Part shown: in pieces, positions 6,403-10,082 of the stretch
Numbering within the stretch: the first letter of the stretch is position 1
Layout: each line of letters begins with the position of its first letter
Source of the DNA: Flavobacteriales bacterium
Lineage (GTDB): Bacteria > Bacteroidota > Bacteroidia > Flavobacteriales > PHOS-HE28
Direction: 5' to 3'
Length of the DNA: 10,082 nucleotides
NCBI GenBank assembly: GCA_008016945.1
Contig: SSGN01000016.1
Span: 1-10,082, forward strand
Made by a program: the position numbers and the translations under genes
Notes under the pieces: generated by a model
The model's input: the letters and a program-made list of their open reading frames with translations, nothing else
What the model was told of the DNA's origin: nothing
Databases searched by the model: none

Positions 6403-7904
6403 GGCAGGGTCTTGAAGTCGAGCTTGTGGAAGTGGAAGTCGGGGCTGTGAAGATCCACCTTGAAGCCGGTGATCCGGTGGTCCGTGTCAAATTGGAAGGT
6501 GATGTAGCCCGGTTCGAGGAACGGGTCGGCGTGCTCCCACTTCCACGTGTCGTAGTGCCAATGGGTCAACGCACCGGTGAAGAGATCCTTGGCGGGGTCG
6601 AAGGTGAGCCTTGGGGTACCGGCCTCCACCGTGATCGTGGCACGGCCATAGACCTTGTCCGCATAGGTGCCTTTCAGCTGGTCGGCCTGTGCGGTGGGTG
6701 TGGTGCCCGGTACCCGTGCTTGGGCCCGTGCGGCCACCCGCTCCTGTTCCTGTTCCTTGCGCCGGGCCAGGCGTGGTAGCATGTCGGCCACAGGGTCGGC
6801 CTTGCCATCGCCAAGGTATAGGTCCAGGATCTTGTTGGTGATGGCGAACACGCTGTAGCTTTCGCCGTTGCCCAGGGCGATCACCGCGAGGTCCCGATCG
6901 GGCACCACCGCATGGTTCAGGATGAACCCCGGCATGCCACCGCTGTGGGTGATCACGGTCTCGCCGTGCCGTTGTTCGGTGAACCAGCCGAGGGCTGCTC
7001 CCTCATGGCCCATGGCCAGATGGCTGGTGGTGATGGTGTTGTACGAGGCCTCACTGAGGAACGGCTTGCCGTTCACCTTGCCTTCATCGGCCCACATGGC
7101 ATCCCACCGGGCCAGGTCGTTCACGGTGCTCAATACACCGCAGGCCCCATCCGCCCCGCGCAGCGGCTGGTAGGGCATGCTCTTCTGTGGCGCATCGGGG
7201 TTCTGGCCTTTGCGCACATGGGGCAGCGCCACGTTGGTCATGTGCGCGAGGTCCGCCGTTTCCACCAGGCTGCGTTCCATGCCCAACGGGGCGAAGATGC
7301 GGGTGGTGATGAATCGGTCCCAGGTCATGCCGCTCACGCGTTCGATCAACTGCGCTGCGGCGATGTACATCAGGTTGCTGTAGCCGAACGTATCGCGGAA
7401 GGGCAGGGTCATCGGCTCGTGTGCGTGCCGGGCCAGGATCTCGCGCTGGTCATAGTCCGTGCCGTACCAGAGCAGGTCGCCATCGAAGGTGTCCCATCCG
7501 CTGCGGTGGCAGAGGAGGTCCTTCACCATGAATTGGTCGGTGACGAAGGGGAGGGGGGTGGCGAACTCGGGCATGTGCTCGCGCACGAGGTCGGTCCACT
7601 GGAGTTTCCCTTCATCCACTAGCAGCCCCACCGCACATGCGGTGAAGGCCTTGCTGATGCTCGCGCAATAGAAGATGGTGTTGGCCGTCACGGGTTCGGG
7701 CCGTGCCAGGTCCAGCCGACCGTAACCGTTGCTCCAGACAAGTGCGCCGTCCTTCACGATGCCCACGGCCAGCCCGGGCTGGTCGAATTCCACCACCGCA
7801 TCGGCGATGTACGCATCGAGTTTCTTCAGGTCGGGTCGTTTCTGAGCGAAGAGGTTGGTGGGGCCCCAGAGTAGTAGGGCCACGAGCGGCAACGATCGGT
7901 TCAT
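6399..7904 (-). CDS. Secreted serine hydrolase, beta-lactamase/AmpC fold
   Basis: A class C beta-lactamase-like (serine beta-lactamase/DD-peptidase superfamily) hydrolase, 501 aa. All three active-site motifs are present: SISK (82-85, nucleophile S82 and K85), YSN (175-177) and HSGG (320-323). A signal peptide covers residues 1-20 (MNRSLPLVALLLWGPTNLFA, ending at AQ), so it acts outside the cytoplasm. A C-terminal extension from about 395 carries a HWHYDTW block (448-454), characteristic of the DUF3471 beta domain attached to many such proteins. The linker 381-400 is strongly charged (RRKEQEQERVAARAQAR). I start at ATG 7904 because it opens the signal peptide; GTG at 7943 would add 13 residues in front. 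The substrate (peptidoglycan stem, a D-amino-acid peptide or an ester) is unknown; real beta-lactam resistance is not implied. It starts 45 bases after the adaptor gene's stop and joins the GT-C gene through ATGA. Confidence 0.88.
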   Translation of the reverse strand: MNRSLPLVALLLWGPTNLFAQKRPDLKKLDAYIADAVVEFDQPGLAVGIVKDGALVWSNGYGRLDLARPEPVTANTIFYCASISKAFTACAVGLLVDEGKLQWTDLVREHMPEFATPLPFVTDQFMVKDLLCHRSGWDTFDGDLLWYGTDYDQREILARHAHEPMTLPFRDTFGYSNLMYIAAAQLIERVSGMTWDRFITTRIFAPLGMERSLVETADLAHMTNVALPHVRKGQNPDAPQKSMPYQPLRGADGACGVLSTVNDLARWDAMWADEGKVNGKPFLSEASYNTITTSHLAMGHEGAALGWFTEQRHGETVITHSGGMPGFILNHAVVPDRDLAVIALGNGESYSVFAITNKILDLYLGDGKADPVADMLPRLARRKEQEQERVAARAQARVPGTTPTAQADQLKGTYADKVYGRATITVEAGTPRLTFDPAKDLFTGALTHWHYDTWKWEHADPFLEPGYITFQFDTDHRITGFKVDLHSPDFHFHKLDFKTLP

Positions 7905-7949
7905 GCCTGCGAAGTTGCATGATCCTTTCGGGGTGCGGTGCACAACAGG

Positions 7950-9071
7950 TCAATCCATCGGCGGGCCGGGCTTGTCCGTGGCCTCTACCTTCAGGTTGCC
8001 CTTGAGGCTGGTGGTGTCACTGATGCCACTGAGCACTTCGATGTTCACGCCATCGCTCAGCCCGGTCTTCACATGGACCTTCTTCCAGTCCTTGCCGTCC
8101 TTCACCTGCACGAAGGCGCTGTCGCCTTTGTTGTTGAAGTTGATCACGCTCTCTGGAATGGCCAGTACACTGTCGCGGCGGTCCAGCACGATGTCGGCAT
8201 TGGCGCTGTATCCGGCGCGAAGCGCCTGTCCGGCGGCGAGGTTCACGGCTGCGCGGATCTCGAACTGAATGGCGCCGCTTTCTTCCACGCCCTTAGGGGC
8301 GATGTATTCGAGTTCGGCATCCCACCGGGTGTCGTCAATGGCGCCAACGGTGAGCACCACAGGCATGCCCAGCTTCACTTTGCCCACCTCACTTTCGTCC
8401 ACCTTGCCTTTGAAGATCAGGTCCTTCATGTCGGCCACACTGGCGATGGTGGTGCCTTCATTGAAGTTGTTGCGCTCGATCACGCTGCTGCCCACTTTCA
8501 CGGGAACGTCCAGTACCATGCCATCGATCGTGCTCTTCACGATGGTGTTGGTGGCGCCACCGGCGCTTCGACTGATGCCATCGCGCACCAGTTGCAAGGC
8601 ATCCTTGGCCGCGCTCAATTCCTGTTCTGCGTTGCGCAGCGCCATATCGTAGCCCTGGATCTCGCTGGCACTGATCACGCCTTTGTCCGCCAGCGGCTTG
8701 TTCCGGTCGAAGTCCATCTGTGCGTTGGTCTTCCCGATCTCGGCGCTCCGCACCCGGTTCTCGGCCTGGCTGAGGCTCAGCATGTCGGGCACGATCTGGA
8801 TGGTGGCCAGCTTGTCACCTTTCTTCACCTGCTGTCCGGCTTCTACGAAAAGTTCGCGGATGATGCCGCTCACCACGGGTTTGATGGCGATCTCCTGCCG
8901 GGGCTCGATACTGCCGTTGGCCACGGTCTTCTTCAGGATGGTGGTCTTCCTGGGTTTTTCGATCTCATACACCTCTTTCGCCGGCTGACCTTTCCGGTAG
9001 AGGAAGTACAACGTCCACACGAATAATGCGGCGAGCGCGATGAGGAGAAGGGGCTTCAGGATGCGTTTCAT
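7950..9071 (-). CDS. Efflux membrane-fusion (periplasmic adaptor) protein, HlyD/MacA-like
   Basis: The periplasmic adaptor of a tripartite efflux or export pump, bridging an inner-membrane transporter and an outer-membrane channel. The 373 residues have one N-terminal membrane anchor (about 4-24), then a split biotinyl-lipoyl-like domain (about 62-91 and 177-212, with VVSGIIRELFVEAGQQVKKG at 66-85). A helical hairpin (about 95-165) rich in A, E, Q and R is inserted between its halves. A beta-barrel domain and a membrane-proximal domain follow (about 215-365). The MacA-type order is complete. No lipoprotein Cys is present. The adjacent MacB/FtsX-type permease is its obvious partner. The TCATGA at the start lets the 37-codon frame upstream end in overlap with this ATG. 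The transported compound is unknown. Confidence 0.9.
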   Translation of the reverse strand: MKRILKPLLLIALAALFVWTLYFLYRKGQPAKEVYEIEKPRKTTILKKTVANGSIEPRQEIAIKPVVSGIIRELFVEAGQQVKKGDKLATIQIVPDMLSLSQAENRVRSAEIGKTNAQMDFDRNKPLADKGVISASEIQGYDMALRNAEQELSAAKDALQLVRDGISRSAGGATNTIVKSTIDGMVLDVPVKVGSSVIERNNFNEGTTIASVADMKDLIFKGKVDESEVGKVKLGMPVVLTVGAIDDTRWDAELEYIAPKGVEESGAIQFEIRAAVNLAAGQALRAGYSANADIVLDRRDSVLAIPESVINFNNKGDSAFVQVKDGKDWKKVHVKTGLSDGVNIEVLSGISDTTSLKGNLKVEATDKPGPPMD

Positions 9072-9181
9072 GATCGGGGATGCTGGGCCGTTGTCTGTTC
9101 GGGCTGTTCAGGCGTTGTGGGCCGGTGGGTGGGGTGTGGCGATCGGTACGCGCCCTTCGGTCGTGTTTCCGTGGTGTTCAT
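9068..9181 (-). CDS. Possible 37-residue small ORF between permease and adaptor
   Basis: ATG at 9181-9179, one base after the permease TGA, opens a 37-codon frame ending at TGA 9070-9068, which overlaps the adaptor ATG as ATGA. The peptide (MNTTETRPKGAYRSP...) is rich in Thr, Pro, His, Arg and Gln and holds PEQPEQ from a GAACAG direct repeat. It has no hydrophobic segment, so it is not a signal peptide or membrane protein. Perfect filling of the gap between two operon genes suggests translational coupling, but a low-complexity, unstructured composition also fits non-coding spacer DNA. No similar protein is known to me. Confidence 0.3.
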   Translation of the reverse strand: MNTTETRPKGAYRSPHPTHRPTTPEQPEQTTAQHPRS

Positions 9182-9182
9182 C

Positions 9183-10082
9183 TCATTCGGCGCGTAAGGC
9201 GTCCACGGGTTTGATGCTCAAGGCGCGTCGTGCGGGGATGAAACCCGCGACAAGTCCGCTGAGGATGAGCACGGTGAGCGCTGCCAAGGCGACGAACAGG
9301 TCCACCGTGGGGTTCTTGAAGAAACCACCTTCGAGTTTCAATGCGTTGATGCCTTCGAGGGTGCCTACGCCCGCCAATAGACCGAAGTATCCGGCGATGA
9401 AGGTGAGGGCAAGTGCCTCGAGCATGATCTGTACGGTGATGGTGGCCGGTCGGGCACCGAGGCTGCGGCGGATGCCGATCTCCTGGGTGCGTTCCTTGAT
9501 GATCACCAGCATGATGTTGCTGATACCGATCACGCCTGCGATCAAGGTGAGTAGACCGACGAACCAGCTAAGGCCTGCGATGGCCACGAAGAGCATGTTC
9601 ATCTGGTCGTAGAATTCCTGCATGTTCCAGCCGCCGAAGGCCAGCGGATCGGCAGGGTCCACCTTGTGGCGACGGGCCATGGTCTGTTTCACCGTGGTCT
9701 GCACATCGGCCACACGCACCCCTTCCTTGGCGCTGATGCTGAACCAGTGTACCAGGTTGAGGCTGTTGAAGGCCTTCTGGAACGTGGTGAAGGGGATGTG
9801 GATGGTGCTGGTCTGCCCATCGTCGTGCATGGCCGATGAGCGCGGCTCGTGCACGCCCACCACCTGGAAGTACACACCTTGTATGCGGATGTACGCTCCG
9901 ATGGGGTCCTCGGTGCCAAAGAGCATGTCGCGCACCTGGGTGCCGATCACACAGACCTTCCGTTCGTCCGCGATATCCCTGGCATTCAGAAAACGACCGT
10001 TGCTGAGGCGCGCCGCTTGGAAGTGGAGGATCTCGGGCATGTCGCCGTTCACGTTGAACCCACCGCTCTTGTTCCCATAGCT
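9183..10082 (-). CDS. ABC transporter permease, MacB/FtsX type, 5' end cut by window edge
   Basis: The C-terminal 299 residues of an ABC exporter permease; the frame is open to the right edge, and the first in-window start-like codon (GTG 10052) is internal. About 1-155 belongs to the periplasmic core domain (MacB_PCD), with LSNGRFLNARDI (26-37) and VCVIGTQV (43-50). The FtsX membrane domain follows: a helix near 164-195, then the motif KERTQEIGIRRSLGA (196-210) on the cytoplasmic side, a helix near 216-240, a last helix near 262-283 and the terminal ARRALSIKPVDALRAE (284-299). These signatures mark MacB-like mechanotransmission exporters that pair with a MacA-like adaptor and an ATPase. No ATPase domain is seen in this part; it may be a separate gene or the missing N-terminus. 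The natural partner is the adaptor gene just downstream. Confidence 0.9.
   Translation of the reverse strand, partial: SYGNKSGGFNVNGDMPEILHFQAARLSNGRFLNARDIADERKVCVIGTQVRDMLFGTEDPIGAYIRIQGVYFQVVGVHEPRSSAMHDDGQTSTIHIPFTTFQKAFNSLNLVHWFSISAKEGVRVADVQTTVKQTMARRHKVDPADPLAFGGWNMQEFYDQMNMLFVAIAGLSWFVGLLTLIAGVIGISNIMLVIIKERTQEIGIRRSLGARPATITVQIMLEALALTFIAGYFGLLAGVGTLEGINALKLEGGFFKNPTVDLFVALAALTVLILSGLVAGFIPARRALSIKPVDALRAE

Noticed and set aside
5647..6450. A 267-codon open frame on the plus strand opposite the GT-C candidate
   Set aside because: Composed mostly of charged residues (Glu, Arg, Gln, His) mirroring the hydrophobic codons of the real gene; no recognisable domain.
6399..7904. The serine hydrolase as an antibiotic-resistance beta-lactamase
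   Set aside because: The SxxK/YxN/HSGG motifs and the DUF3471-like tail fit the broad serine hydrolase family; nothing in the sequence or context points to beta-lactam resistance.
7938..9026. A 362-codon open frame on the plus strand opposite the adaptor gene
   Set aside because: Antisense shadow of a complete HlyD/MacA-like gene; the His/Val/Ala-rich product shows no family motif and crosses two real gene boundaries.

Overview
The window looks like chromosomal DNA from a GC-rich member of the Bacteroidota, most likely Flavobacteriales. Three things suggest this: a 2-oxoacid dehydrogenase E1 with its alpha and beta chains fused in the flavobacterial style, a DUF4159 protein of the kind common in Bacteroidota, and a TAnnTTTG-type -7 promoter box with few recognisable Shine-Dalgarno sites. 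The assignment rests on protein character only; no rRNA or other marker gene is present.

Left part (1-1709, minus strand): the first about 570 codons of a fused E1 alpha/beta 2-oxoacid dehydrogenase, cut by the left edge inside the beta domain. A 170-base divergent intergenic region (1710-1879) follows. It carries a good -7 promoter box for the E1 gene and an 8-bp inverted repeat.

Middle (about 1880-3676, plus strand): an EamA/DMT-type membrane exporter, then a six-helix voltage-gated potassium-type channel with a C-terminal zinc ribbon. The channel's stop codon abuts the stop codon of the next, convergent gene with no base between.

Right part (3677-10082, all minus strand, read from the right edge leftward): an ABC transporter permease of the MacB/FtsX type (partial), a possible 37-residue small ORF, a membrane-fusion adaptor (HlyD/MacA-like), a secreted beta-lactamase-fold serine hydrolase, a polytopic GT-C-like glycosyltransferase candidate, the 16S rRNA methyltransferase RsmE and a secreted DUF4159 protein. 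Spacings run from a 23-bp overlap to a 45-bp gap, and two start/stop junctions are ATGA, so this is probably one transcript whose promoter lies beyond the right edge. The permease and adaptor would belong to a tripartite efflux or export pump. The hydrolase and GT-C protein suggest cell-envelope work, while RsmE is ribosome housekeeping.

I found no mobile element, CRISPR array, tRNA, rRNA or clear defence system. Genes cover nearly everything, and the longest gap is the 170-base divergent region. I see no convincing new biological system. The items most worth a second look are the divergent inverted repeat, the altered thiamine-diphosphate motif in E1, the zinc-ribbon channel and the small ORF between permease and adaptor.
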